DNA of 64,000 nt, taken from Bacillota bacterium (GTDB taxonomy: Bacteria > Bacillota > Clostridia > Lachnospirales > Cellulosilyticaceae). Positions 43,609 to 51,832 of the stretch are shown piece by piece. The position numbers and the translations under genes were made by a program. The notes under the pieces are model-generated. The model made no database searches. It was not told the origin of the DNA and saw only the letters and a program-made list of their open reading frames with translations. The stretch spans positions 18,028 to 82,027 of the forward strand of contig JAEWMQ010000099.1 of the NCBI GenBank assembly GCA_023393125.1. The letters are read 5' to 3'. The stretch's first letter is position 1. Every line of letters starts with the position of its first letter.

Positions 43609-43956
43609 ATGATTATTTTTGGTTGGGGAAAAGTAACGAAGAAATTATTAGGGACTATTGGGAGTTTGCAATGCGGACATTGCAATAATGAATCAGAGTG
43701 GCAATTATGTGTGTTTAGGATATGGTTTACTTTGTTTTTTATTCCTATTATACCTTATAGAACTACATATTGTATGGTATGCCCTATTTGCAATAGTTAT
43801 GTAGAGATAAGTAGGGAACGTTTTGAAGAGTTAAAAAGTGCGTTAAATGAGGGGATAAATGAGGCTATTAAATATGCTGGGAAGACCCCTACACAAATAA
43901 GTTACTTAAAAGCAATGGAAGAACAAAAACGAAGAGCAGAAAGTGAGAAAGAATAA
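43609..43956 (+). CDS. Zinc-ribbon membrane-associated protein, 115 aa
   Basis: A CGHC pair near residue 23 and a CPIC pair near 64 enclose a hydrophobic, partly membrane-like segment (FRIWFTLFFIPIIPY). This matches the small zinc-ribbon family in which the two knuckles flank a hydrophobic hairpin. C-terminal helix charged. RBS AAGGGGTG. Function unknown. Confidence 0.75.
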   Translation: MIIFGWGKVTKKLLGTIGSLQCGHCNNESEWQLCVFRIWFTLFFIPIIPYRTTYCMVCPICNSYVEISRERFEELKSALNEGINEAIKYAGKTPTQISYLKAMEEQKRRAESEKE

Positions 43957-43981
43957 TCTATATTAGATTGTTCTTTTTTTG
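43947..43981 (+). terminator. Terminator after the zinc-ribbon gene
   Basis: GAATAATC pairs with GATTGTTC (one wobble) around TATATTA, followed by seven T. Confidence 0.65.
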
Positions 43982-44159
43982 TGGGGAAAATGAAACTTTT
44001 TAGGGACTTATTATGTCTAAATATGTAGAAATATATTTTCTTTTTAGGAGCTTTTAAAGCCAGGTTTAAAATAGCTATTATATTCCAAATAAATTGTTAG
44101 GGAATAAGGTTTAAAACGCTGTCAAAAGATAGTATACTAAATGATAAGGAGGGGATTAG

Positions 44160-44462
44160 GTGAAAAGAAATAACTTGCACTTTGGAAAATCAAAGAATAG
44201 ACTTTATACGGCTTTATTATGGGTAACAGGAGGCGCATGTATTGTAACGAGTATATTATTAGGAAGTTTTGTATACACTACTATGAGCTTAAATAAGTAT
44301 AATGCAACTCTTAATAAGTTATCTAGTGAGATAGATGAAATGAAAAGTATAGCCGCTGAAATGATGGAACAAGAAGAACAATATAAAAAAGAGCTAGAAG
44401 GGCTTAATCAAGAGCTAGCTAAATATGAACCGATTGTTATACCAGAATCCATGAAAAAATAA
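44160..44462 (+). CDS. Single-pass membrane protein with coiled coil, 100 aa
   Basis: GTG start after AAGGAGGGG. A membrane helix (about 20-42) is followed by a coiled coil (EIDEMKSIAAEMMEQEEQYKKELEGL). The layout recalls small division or wall-synthesis partner proteins. It is 39 bases upstream of a polysaccharide deacetylase gene with a similar membrane-plus-coiled-coil N-terminus, so the two products may interact. Confidence 0.7.
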   Translation: MKRNNLHFGKSKNRLYTALLWVTGGACIVTSILLGSFVYTTMSLNKYNATLNKLSSEIDEMKSIAAEMMEQEEQYKKELEGLNQELAKYEPIVIPESMKK

Positions 44463-44501
44463 TGAACATAAGTTAGTAGAAGGATATAGAAGGTGAAAAA
44501 A

Positions 44502-45428
44502 ATGGCATATAGGAAAAGGTCTCGGGTAGGAGGGACACTCGTATTTTTATTTTTAACCCTATTTTTTGTATGTACGACAGGAGTATTAGCGTTTAAGCTT
44601 CCTAATAAAGTACAAGAACTTAGTGGTGTAAAAAAGAGCCTTACAGAGATTGAGGCATCTAAAGTAAGTATTCAAGAAGAGATAGATGATTATAGTAATA
44701 AAATTGAACAAATGAAGGGGCAAATAGGAGAGCTTCAATTAGATTTAGAAGAAGCACAAAAGAAGAATCCAGAATTAGCAGACTCTCTAGTAGGAGCAGC
44801 AGAAAAATATGCATATTTAACCTTCGATGATGGGCCAAGTGATAATACGGTTAAGATTCTAGACTTTTTAAAAGCAAATCACTTAAAGGCCACTTTCTTT
44901 GTATTGGGCAAAGAAAATCAAGATGATATTTATAAACGTATTGTGGATGAAGGACATACACTAGCGATTCATTCTAACACACATCAATATGATCAGATTT
45001 ATACAAGCGTAGATAGTTTTATGGAAGATATCGGCGCCTTATCAGATCACTTAGAACGTGTAACAGGAGTAAAGCCAGATGTTATGCGTTTTCCAGGTGG
45101 TTCAAATAACACTATTAGCATAAAACATGGTGGGCAAGACTTGATGGATCAAATTATTGAGAAGGTCAAAGAGCAAGGGCTAGTATACTTTGACTGGAAT
45201 GTAGACTCTATGGATGCTTCTGCTAATAAGCAAGACAAAGATGTCATTGTCAACTCTGTATTAAATGGTGCATCAGGACAAAAGCATGCTATTATTTTAA
45301 TGCATGATGCAGCACCTAAAACAACGACAGTAGAAGCGTTGCCAGAAATTGTAGAAGGGCTTAGAAAGCAGGGTTTTGTTTTTGAAAAGTTGACAAGTGA
45401 GACAGTGCCGGTTCAATTCAAAAAATAA
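44502..45428 (+). CDS. Polysaccharide deacetylase (NodB domain), membrane-anchored, 308 aa
   Basis: An extracytoplasmic peptidoglycan or chitin-type deacetylase. An N-terminal membrane helix (about 9-30) and a coiled coil (about 40-95) precede the NodB domain. Metal and catalytic motifs are TFDDGPS (D109-D110), HSNTH and RFPGGS, with LMHDA near the end. I start at ATG 44502 because AGAAGGTG is well spaced; GTG 44493 is possible. Confidence 0.92.
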   Translation: MAYRKRSRVGGTLVFLFLTLFFVCTTGVLAFKLPNKVQELSGVKKSLTEIEASKVSIQEEIDDYSNKIEQMKGQIGELQLDLEEAQKKNPELADSLVGAAEKYAYLTFDDGPSDNTVKILDFLKANHLKATFFVLGKENQDDIYKRIVDEGHTLAIHSNTHQYDQIYTSVDSFMEDIGALSDHLERVTGVKPDVMRFPGGSNNTISIKHGGQDLMDQIIEKVKEQGLVYFDWNVDSMDASANKQDKDVIVNSVLNGASGQKHAIILMHDAAPKTTTVEALPEIVEGLRKQGFVFEKLTSETVPVQFKK

Positions 45429-45454
45429 TTTATATAAATAGAAATAAAATGCTG

Positions 45455-45490
45455 AAAACATGCGTCTTTAAATAAGACGCATGTTTTTTG
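45455..45490. terminator. Terminator after the deacetylase
   Basis: AAAACATGCGTCTT and AAGACGCATGTTTT pair perfectly around TAAA, followed by T. Works in both directions. Confidence 0.88.
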
Positions 45491-45555
45491 TATATTTTGT
45501 TTCTATTTGTCTCAAAATAAAGCATAGAGCATATAGCATCTAAGGAGTTGATGGT

Positions 45556-45753
45556 ATGGAAAAATATGTTTGTAAGCAATGTGGTTATTATAAAACAAGA
45601 AAACATGCCCTAGATTATGTACTAGAGCCACCTGTTTATCCGTTTATGACCACCACTAGTATTCTTCCTTTTATGGCGATGGACTATATGTGGGATAGTG
45701 AGGGAGTTTGTCCTAATTGCAAGAAAAGCTGTAATTGGGAGCAAGTGACATAA
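45556..45753 (+). CDS. Small zinc-ribbon protein, 65 aa
   Basis: CKQC near the N-terminus and CPNCKKSC near the end enclose a Pro/Met-rich hydrophobic middle (EPPVYPFMTTTSILPFMAMDY). RBS AAGGAGTTG. No function recognised; probably binds one zinc. Confidence 0.65.
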   Translation: MEKYVCKQCGYYKTRKHALDYVLEPPVYPFMTTTSILPFMAMDYMWDSEGVCPNCKKSCNWEQVT

Positions 45754-45860
45754 TTTGTTTATAAGATTCCCATAAAAAGGTTAGAAGTTATTCTAAAAAT
45801 AATATATAATAGACTTTGAGGGAATATTTTAGATTGTATAATATGAAAGGAGAGGGAAAA

Positions 45861-46589
45861 ATGAATAGAGTGTTAAATATCGCTCATAGAGGATTTAGTG
45901 GTAAGTATCCAGAAAACACTAATATCGCCTTTGCAAAAGCTTTAACTGAAGGATACTGTGATGGTATTGAAGTAGATGTGCACATGACCAAAGATGATAA
46001 AGTTGTTATTATTCATGATAGCAAGTTAGATCGCACAACTACTGGTACAGGATATATTAAAGATCATACACTTGATGAACTCCTAGAGTTTGATGCAGGC
46101 GTGAAATATGACCCTAAATATAAAGGTGAGAAAATCCTATGCATTAAATCAGCACTAGAGCTAGTGAAAAAATACAATGTTAGGCTTTATGTGGAAATTA
46201 AAGACAGCGATGAAGATTATGAAGCTATTGAAGACCAAGTTCTTGACCGTGTTAAATTAGTAGGTGCTGAGGATAAGGTTATTCTATCATCTTATAATGT
46301 AGAAACCTTAAAACGCATAAAAATGATGGCACCTAATATTAAAACAGCTTTACTTTGTAAAGAAATGCCACTTGATATTCGTTGCTATCAATATGCAGAT
46401 TCTATTTCTTGTGACTATACAAAAATAGATAAAGCAGCTATTGAAACAGTTCATAGCATTGGTAAAAAAGTAACTGTTTGGGTAGTGGATGAGGTAGCAG
46501 ATATGAAGCTTATGAAAGAATATGGTGTTGATGCAGTTATTACAAATCATCCAGATACTTTCAATGATGTAATCAATGGTTTATGCTAA
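45861..46589 (+). CDS. Glycerophosphodiester phosphodiesterase, 242 aa
   Basis: Hydrolyses deacylated phospholipids to glycerol 3-phosphate. GDPD motifs are IAHRGFSGKYPENT at the N-terminus (His 9 region), EVDVHMTKDDKVVIIHD and LDRTTTG. No signal peptide, so cytoplasmic. I start at ATG 45861 after AGGAGAGGG rather than at an upstream in-frame codon. Confidence 0.93.
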   Translation: MNRVLNIAHRGFSGKYPENTNIAFAKALTEGYCDGIEVDVHMTKDDKVVIIHDSKLDRTTTGTGYIKDHTLDELLEFDAGVKYDPKYKGEKILCIKSALELVKKYNVRLYVEIKDSDEDYEAIEDQVLDRVKLVGAEDKVILSSYNVETLKRIKMMAPNIKTALLCKEMPLDIRCYQYADSISCDYTKIDKAAIETVHSIGKKVTVWVVDEVADMKLMKEYGVDAVITNHPDTFNDVINGLC

Positions 46590-46598
46590 AGAAAATGT

Positions 46599-46642
46599 AA
46601 AAGGACGTAAGAAAAGCTAACAAGCTTTTCTTACGTCCTTTT
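46599..46642. terminator. Perfect 20-bp hairpin terminator
   Basis: AAAAGGACGTAAGAAAAGCT pairs exactly with 46623-46642 around AACA. Bidirectional A/T ends. Confidence 0.9.
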
Positions 46643-46827
46643 ATGTTTTCTTTACAACTGTATTATAGACTGTAATCTAGGGAATATTACAGCTTTATAG
46701 AAGATATATTTATAGTAGGCTTGTGGTGTATGAGCGAACTTCTAAAGATAGCTAGTCAATAACAAAGGATTACTATATAATAGAGATAATAAATAATATA
46801 GGCAAAAGGATAGGAAGGGGGATGGAT

Positions 46828-47709
46828 ATGGAATCTCCAATTGCAGCAATAGGTTTTTCTGATGTAGAGAAAAAATATAATCTTGAAAAGATTGTGAGTG
46901 GTATTTTAGATAAGCCAACCAAGCAAATCGCAAGCCGCAAAGCAAATCAAGATATTATTGCAGAATACTTAAAAGAATTTGGAAAAGATATGTATGTCAT
47001 GGTTAGGATTGTCGTAAGGGCAGGCCAAAAAGATACTAAGCTTGAAATAGAACAGTGTGAACCTTATTTAAGAAGCCACTATACAGTAAAAGTAGAAGAT
47101 CTTAGCGTAGAATGTATTGACGATGAGTATAATTATTACGCTATTTGTGAAGAAGCAGAAACAGGGATGCAATTCATTTTCTGGTTACAAAATGTAGTAG
47201 AATATACAGAAGCAGTAGAAATGATGCAAAGCTTTAATGAAGTACAGATCGCAGCACTTGCTATGGAGGGTACAATAGTACTTCCTATTGAAAAGGATGA
47301 GGAAGATGAGGCTGTAGAAAAGGAAGAAAGAGAAAAAATTAAAGTGATGCTACAAAAAGCTAGAGAAGGCGACGAAGATGCCAGAGCTAAGCTTGAGGCA
47401 GAGGAAAAAGAGTTAGATGATCAATTAAAAGAGCGTATGTTTGAAGAGGATTTTCTTTCTATTATGAGTGGTTATTTTGTACCGACTACTTTGGTAGATG
47501 CAACGTATGCCATATTAGGAGAAATCACAGAAATTCAAAATAGAAAAAATACGCAAACAGGAGAAGAATCCTATCTCTTTACCTTAGATGTCAATGATAT
47601 GCCATTAGAAGTACTTATTAATAAAGCAAATCTTACTGGATATCCAAGTGTAGGCATGCGTTTTATGGGGACTTGTTGGTTACAAGGAACCATTGTGACC
47701 TCTAAATAG
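46828..47709 (+). CDS. DUF3881 family protein, 293 aa
   Basis: The N-terminus (SPIAAIGFSDVEKKY) and overall length match DUF3881, a cytoplasmic family of unknown function largely confined to Lachnospiraceae and relatives. The middle contains an acidic, helical linker (about 150-205) and the C-terminus a beta-rich part (GEITEIQNRKNTQTGEESYLF). ATG 46828 has better spacing to GAAGGGGG than ATG 46822. Confidence 0.85.
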   Translation: MESPIAAIGFSDVEKKYNLEKIVSGILDKPTKQIASRKANQDIIAEYLKEFGKDMYVMVRIVVRAGQKDTKLEIEQCEPYLRSHYTVKVEDLSVECIDDEYNYYAICEEAETGMQFIFWLQNVVEYTEAVEMMQSFNEVQIAALAMEGTIVLPIEKDEEDEAVEKEEREKIKVMLQKAREGDEDARAKLEAEEKELDDQLKERMFEEDFLSIMSGYFVPTTLVDATYAILGEITEIQNRKNTQTGEESYLFTLDVNDMPLEVLINKANLTGYPSVGMRFMGTCWLQGTIVTSK

Positions 47710-47712
47710 CAC

Positions 47713-47744
47713 TTGACGAATAGCAAATAAAAATGTAGTATAAT
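47713..47744 (+). promoter_or_regulatory. Promoter of tRNA-Arg(CCU)
   Basis: TTGACG (47713-47718) with either TAGTAT (17-base spacer) or TATAAT at 47739-47744 (20-base spacer). A palindrome ATAACTTT-T-AAAGTTAT (47752-47768) lies in the 5' leader. Confidence 0.5.
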
Positions 47745-47770
47745 AATTGCAATAACTTTTAAAGTTATAG

Positions 47771-47844
47771 GTTTCCGTAGCTCAGTAGGATAGAGCGACC
47801 GCCTCCTAAGCGGTAGGCCGCTGGTTCGATTCCAGTCGGGAACG
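47771..47844 (+). tRNA. tRNA-Arg (anticodon CCT)
   Basis: Full cloverleaf: acceptor GTTTCCG/CGGGAAC (one G-U pair), D-arm with GCTC...GAGC, anticodon stem ACCGC/GCGGT with loop CTCCTAA (anticodon CCT, reading AGG), variable loop AGGCC, T-arm CTGG-TTCGATT-CCAG, discriminator G. CCA is not encoded. An insertion sequence begins eight bases downstream. Confidence 0.95.
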
Positions 47845-47905
47845 TATAAAGCAAAGGAGCTGTCGCACTAAGAAATTAGTGCTCAGCTCCTTTTACTATG
47901 AAAAA

Positions 47906-47941
47906 AACAATAGCCAGGCTTTGAACAGCCTGGCTATTGTT
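47906..47941 (+). terminator. Perfect 15-bp hairpin upstream of the transposase
   Basis: AACAATAGCCAGGCT pairs exactly with AGCCTGGCTATTGTT around TTGAAC. It is placed 13 bases before the transposase ATG and probably blocks outside transcripts from expressing the transposase, or hides its ribosome site. Confidence 0.6.
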
Positions 47942-47954
47942 GTAAAATATACTT

Positions 47955-49583
47955 ATGCGAATAAATAAAATTCTACATAGAAATTATACACTAGCTCAGG
48001 AATTTTATCAATTAAAATTACCTTTAGATATTGATAGCATAATCCCAGATAATGATTCGGTGCGTTTGCTCAGTCAGTTTGTAGAGGAGATGGATCTTTC
48101 AAAGTTATATGCGACTTATTTCCGAATTAGGAAAAATTCTGCAACGCCACGACAGATGCTTAAGATTATGCTTTATGCTTACATGAATCGCAAGTATTCT
48201 GCACGAGATATTGAAATAGCATGTCGGCGTGATATTAACTTTATGTTTCTCTTAGAAGGACTACCTGCACCAGACCATGCTACGATTGCTCGTTTTCGCA
48301 CGCTACATTTTGCACCCTTTGCTAAAGACATCTTTGCTCAGATGTCAGAGATGCTTTATGTTCTAGGTGAGATTTCAGGAAAAAATATTTTCATTGATGG
48401 CACAAAGATTGAATCCTGTGCCAATAGATATACTTTTGTTTGGAAGAAAACTGTTACTAAAAATCTAGCTAAGCTTCTAGCTAAACTTGCTGATTTTGTA
48501 GCTGATTGTGAAGTGCAATACGGCATTAAAATAGTCTATCAGAATCAAGTATCATTACATCACTTAAAAAGATTACGAAAGAAACTTTATAGGATAAAAA
48601 AAGAAGAAAACATCACTTTTGTACACGGCATTGGTAAGAGAAAATCGCCGCTTCAAAAATCTATTGAACAACTAGAAACATATCTTGATAAACTTAAAGA
48701 ATATACTCAAAAGCTTTATAAATGTGGGAATCGTAATAGCTATTCTAAAACCGATTTAGATGCTACATTTATGAGAATGAAAGAAGATGCTATGCTTAAC
48801 GGGCAACTCAAACCAGGCTATAACTTGCAACACGGGGTAGATGCTCAGTATATAACGTGGCTTACTGTTGGCTCTGAACCAACAGATACAACAACACTCA
48901 TTCCTTTTCTGAAGGATATGGAGTCATATTTAAACTTTAAGTATCAAAATATCGTCGCTGATTCTGGATATGAAAGTGAAGAAAACTATCTTTTTATAGA
49001 AGAAAACCAACAGGTTGCTTTTATAAAACCTGCTAATTATGAGATTTCTAAAACCAGGAAATATCAAACAGATATCAGTAAACATGAAAACATGACTTAT
49101 AATGAAAAAGAGGATGTTTATCTATGTAGGGCTGGTAGGAAGCTCATTGTAACAGGCCTAAAAAGAAGTAAAAGTAAGAAGGGATATATTTCAGAAAAAA
49201 CACAGTATACTTGCGAAAACTGCAGTAACTGTGAATTTAAAAAACAGTGTATCAAAGGAAATAATAGCAAAATCCCTCTAGAAGAAAGAACCAAGCGTTT
49301 AGAGGTTTCAAAGATTTTCCAGAAGAAACGAGCTGAAGATTTAGAACGCATACTTACAGAAGAAGGTTGTAAGTTACGTATGAATCGAAGTATTCAAGCT
49401 GAAGGATCATTTGCTCATATCAAAGGAGATATGTCATTTCGTAGATACTTATGCAGAGGTCAGAAAAATGTGCTTGCTGAAAGTATCCTTCTTGCAATGG
49501 CACATAATATCAATAAACTAGATAGCAAAATTCAAAGCGGAAGTACCGGAATATATCTTTTTGAACTAAAAAAAGATGCCTAG
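47955..49583 (+). CDS. IS1182-family transposase, 542 aa
   Basis: DDE transposase. The N-terminal DUF772-type domain (RKNSATPRQMLKIMLYAYMN, YSARDIEIACRRD) is followed by the catalytic core: IFIDGTKIES, VADSGYESEENY and, near the C-terminus, the Glu in AEGSFAHIKGDM. A Cys-rich insert (CENCSNCEFKKQC) is typical of this family. The frame is intact, so the element may be active. No good ribosome site precedes the ATG. Confidence 0.93.
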   Translation: MRINKILHRNYTLAQEFYQLKLPLDIDSIIPDNDSVRLLSQFVEEMDLSKLYATYFRIRKNSATPRQMLKIMLYAYMNRKYSARDIEIACRRDINFMFLLEGLPAPDHATIARFRTLHFAPFAKDIFAQMSEMLYVLGEISGKNIFIDGTKIESCANRYTFVWKKTVTKNLAKLLAKLADFVADCEVQYGIKIVYQNQVSLHHLKRLRKKLYRIKKEENITFVHGIGKRKSPLQKSIEQLETYLDKLKEYTQKLYKCGNRNSYSKTDLDATFMRMKEDAMLNGQLKPGYNLQHGVDAQYITWLTVGSEPTDTTTLIPFLKDMESYLNFKYQNIVADSGYESEENYLFIEENQQVAFIKPANYEISKTRKYQTDISKHENMTYNEKEDVYLCRAGRKLIVTGLKRSKSKKGYISEKTQYTCENCSNCEFKKQCIKGNNSKIPLEERTKRLEVSKIFQKKRAEDLERILTEEGCKLRMNRSIQAEGSFAHIKGDMSFRRYLCRGQKNVLAESILLAMAHNINKLDSKIQSGSTGIYLFELKKDA

Positions 49584-49924
49584 ATTTTAAAGTTCCAAAA
49601 ATAGGCCCCTAAAAAATTTCAGATTATTGGGGGGCCTATTAATAGATCCTATTTTTAAAAGCACAAAGTTTGAGTTAAAGTTTTTCTATCGTATGATACA
49701 CAAAAGGAACTGACATTAGCTAATTAAAATCAGCTAATGCGACAGCTCCTTTTTTATTTAGCTTGAGGAGATGCATTAATTTGGAATCTAAGTCATGTTA
49801 ATAACTAGTTTGAAAGAGTAGAATAAAAATAACGAAAAACAAAAATAAGATAAGAATATAAGAAGTGTGAGAGTGGAAAATAAAGATAATAGGATAATAA
49901 TTTGACAAAAAGTTAACATAGAAG
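49584..49924. other. IS right flank and AT-rich spacer
   Basis: Contains a hairpin ATAGGCCCC...GGGGCCTAT (49601-49639) just after the transposase, the IS right end (to 49752), then about 170 bases of AT-rich sequence without a gene before the next promoter. Confidence 0.55.
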
Positions 49925-49953
49925 TTGAAATGCTTTTAATATTGATATATAAT
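49925..49953 (+). promoter_or_regulatory. Promoter of the FMN-binding-like lipoprotein gene
   Basis: TTGAAA (49925-49930), 17-base spacer, TATAAT (49948-49953), about 35 bases before the ATG. Confidence 0.7.
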
Positions 49954-49987
49954 AGGGACGTCACTATTAATTAATTTGGAGGACATT

Positions 49988-50458
49988 ATGAAAAAATTTG
50001 CAGTATTAGCTTTATTATTAAGCTCAATGTTAACATTAACAGCTTGTGGGTCTAAAACAGAGGCTCCAGCAGAAACACCAGTTGTTTCAGAAACTCCAGC
50101 AACAGATGAAGCTTTCACAGGTGAAAAAGTTGGTGAAGTAGCAGATGAAGAAGGAAAAACAGTTGCAACTGTAACTTTCGAAGCTGGTAAACCAGTAAGT
50201 GTAAAATTTGACTACATCAGTGCAAAAGATAACTCAAGTAAATATGAAGCAGCAGCAGCTGGAACATATGACATGGGTGAAGGAAGCACACCATGGAATG
50301 AACAAGTAGATTCACTTGCTACATTCTTAGCTGAAAACAACTTCGATTTAGAAAAAGTTACATTAACAGACGCAGATGGTCACACTGATGCTGTAACAGG
50401 TGTTTCTATCAAAGTTCCTACTTTATTAGAAGCAGTAAAAGCTGCATTAAACAACTAA
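49988..50458 (+). CDS. FMN-binding-like lipoprotein (PplA-like, single domain), 156 aa
   Basis: The signal peptide ends at lipobox LTAC (C20), followed by a Pro/Glu/Thr linker. The rest resembles one FMN-binding domain, ending in DADGHTDAVTGVS...LLEAVKAAL. In ApbE substrates this C-terminal region carries SGAT-like residues to which FMN is attached; here the equivalent reads TGVS, with Ser at the acceptor position. PplA of Listeria has two such domains. ATG 49988 follows TTGGAGGAC. The neighbouring apbE supports a flavinylated surface protein, but the acceptor is unproven. Confidence 0.8.
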   Translation: MKKFAVLALLLSSMLTLTACGSKTEAPAETPVVSETPATDEAFTGEKVGEVADEEGKTVATVTFEAGKPVSVKFDYISAKDNSSKYEAAAAGTYDMGEGSTPWNEQVDSLATFLAENNFDLEKVTLTDADGHTDAVTGVSIKVPTLLEAVKAALNN

Positions 50459-50471
50459 TAAAGGCACATAC

Positions 50472-50522
50472 AAAACTACCCTAGTATAGGAGGCTATCTC
50501 CTAAACTAGGGTAGTTTTTTGT
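50472..50522. terminator. Shared terminator between convergent genes
   Basis: AAAACTACCCTAGT-A-TAGGAG pairs with CTCCTA-A-ACTAGGGTAGTTTT around GCTAT. It serves both the lipoprotein gene and the opposing apbE gene. Confidence 0.88.
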
Positions 50523-50540
50523 TGTAACATCATATAAATA

Positions 50541-51596
50541 TTAATTAGCTAAAGTAAAAGCATCATTGGTTAGCGTGAAAGTATCTTTTAATCCTTCTGT
50601 GAGATAAACTTTATAATCTGTTGTTACAAAAATGGCCTCAACATCGGATTGACTTTCTACGAATTCTAGACCTTTTTCTATACCAAGGGCAAATACAGAA
50701 GTGGAAAGGGCATCACCATCTGTGGAAGATTTACTAACAATGGTTACACCGGCAATTTCATTTTCGTAAGGATAACCTGTTTTAGGATTTAAAATATGAT
50801 GATATTTATGACCAGATTCATCTTCAACATAACGTTCATAAATACCTGAAGTAACAATAGAGTGATCAGCTGTTGTTAGACGACCAATAATTTTTCCTCT
50901 AGGATTAAATGGATCTTGTACACCAATATTCCATAAGGAACCATCTACTTTAGTTCCTAGTGTATAAAGATTGCCACCTAAATCTATTAAAGCATGCTGA
51001 ACGCCTTGGCTACGAAGTAAATCAGCAATTTCATCGGCAGCATATCCTTTACCAATTCCCCCTAAATCTAGTTGCATTCCTTTTTCCTCTAGATAAACAG
51101 TTGAATCTTCGGCATTTAACGTGACTTTATCAAAACCTACTAAAGGTAGTGCAGATTTGATTTCTTCAGGACTTGGAATTCTAGCATCAGGAAAACCAAT
51201 ATTCCAAAGTTTAACAATAGGTCCTACACTAATATCAAAAGCCCCATCGGTAAGTTTGCTATAAGCTACCCCTTTTTCAATAACTCTAAAAGTATCTGAA
51301 TCTACTTTAACCGGTGCAATTCCGGCTTGATTATTAATTTCATCAATTAAAGTCCCTAACTTATTAATACTTAAGGTATCTTCTAATTCATAAAGTCTAT
51401 TAGCAGCTAACTCAAGAATTTCTTCCGATTGATGATCATAAATAGAGATCTTCGCAACTGTTCCTAGAACAAATTCTGTACGCGTTAGTGGCTCAGTTAC
51501 AGTGGACTTAGCTGAATTACAGCCTGTTAAATAAATAACGCCTAATAAAGAAGAAATTATAAGAAATAGCCAAATTTTTTTCGTGTAATTATACAT
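50541..51596 (-). CDS. apbE: FAD:protein FMN transferase ApbE (lipoprotein), 351 aa
   Basis: Attaches FMN covalently to Thr/Ser of exported flavoproteins. Signal peptide with lipobox LTGC (C26). Family motifs are GAFDISVGPIVKLW, QLDLGGIGKGYAAD, ALIDLGGNLYTLG, HHILNPKTGYP and the metal-binding DGDALSTSVFALG. The start is the ATG at 51596, which has GGAGGAAAAA in front; the upstream ATG at 51608 lies before that ribosome site. It faces the FMN-binding-like lipoprotein and lies beside NDH-2, equivalent to fmnB of the Listeria electron-export locus. Confidence 0.95.
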   Translation of the reverse strand: MYNYTKKIWLFLIISSLLGVIYLTGCNSAKSTVTEPLTRTEFVLGTVAKISIYDHQSEEILELAANRLYELEDTLSINKLGTLIDEINNQAGIAPVKVDSDTFRVIEKGVAYSKLTDGAFDISVGPIVKLWNIGFPDARIPSPEEIKSALPLVGFDKVTLNAEDSTVYLEEKGMQLDLGGIGKGYAADEIADLLRSQGVQHALIDLGGNLYTLGTKVDGSLWNIGVQDPFNPRGKIIGRLTTADHSIVTSGIYERYVEDESGHKYHHILNPKTGYPYENEIAGVTIVSKSSTDGDALSTSVFALGIEKGLEFVESQSDVEAIFVTTDYKVYLTEGLKDTFTLTNDAFTLAN

Positions 51597-51832
51597 TTTT
51601 TCCTCCATGTTAAGTAACGAGTTTATGTGTAAAATAAAGCTTCTAGAATGTATTATACTACAAACTATGGAAATAGAATATGTTTACTAAATCTAATTTG
51701 GAAAAATTATGTTGCACGGGAAAATATGAAACTAATAGTAGACTTTTTAACAAAAATTCGTTATAGTAATTAAGTAAAATAGATAAAACTAATTGATTGC
51801 TAAAATGAATACATCATAAACGAGGTGAAGGG
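51597..51832. other. Divergent control region between apbE and NDH-2
   Basis: AT-rich 236 bases. On the minus strand a TATAAT-like box near 51650 could serve apbE. On the plus strand TATAGT at 51762-51767 is a possible -10 for NDH-2, without a good -35. No RNA gene seen. Confidence 0.4.

Larger units (their letters stand above)
47853..49752. mobile_element. IS1182-family insertion sequence, about 1.9 kb
   Basis: Terminal inverted repeats AAAGGAGCTGTCGCACTA (47853-47870) and its inverse at 49735-49752 match at 17 of 18 positions. Inside is one complete transposase gene. Each end folds into a hairpin: the left one (GGAGCTG...CAGCTCC, then TTTT) and the right one (GGAACTG...CAGCTCC, then TTTTTT) look like terminators. 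No clear target duplication could be read off the flanks. Confidence 0.85.
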
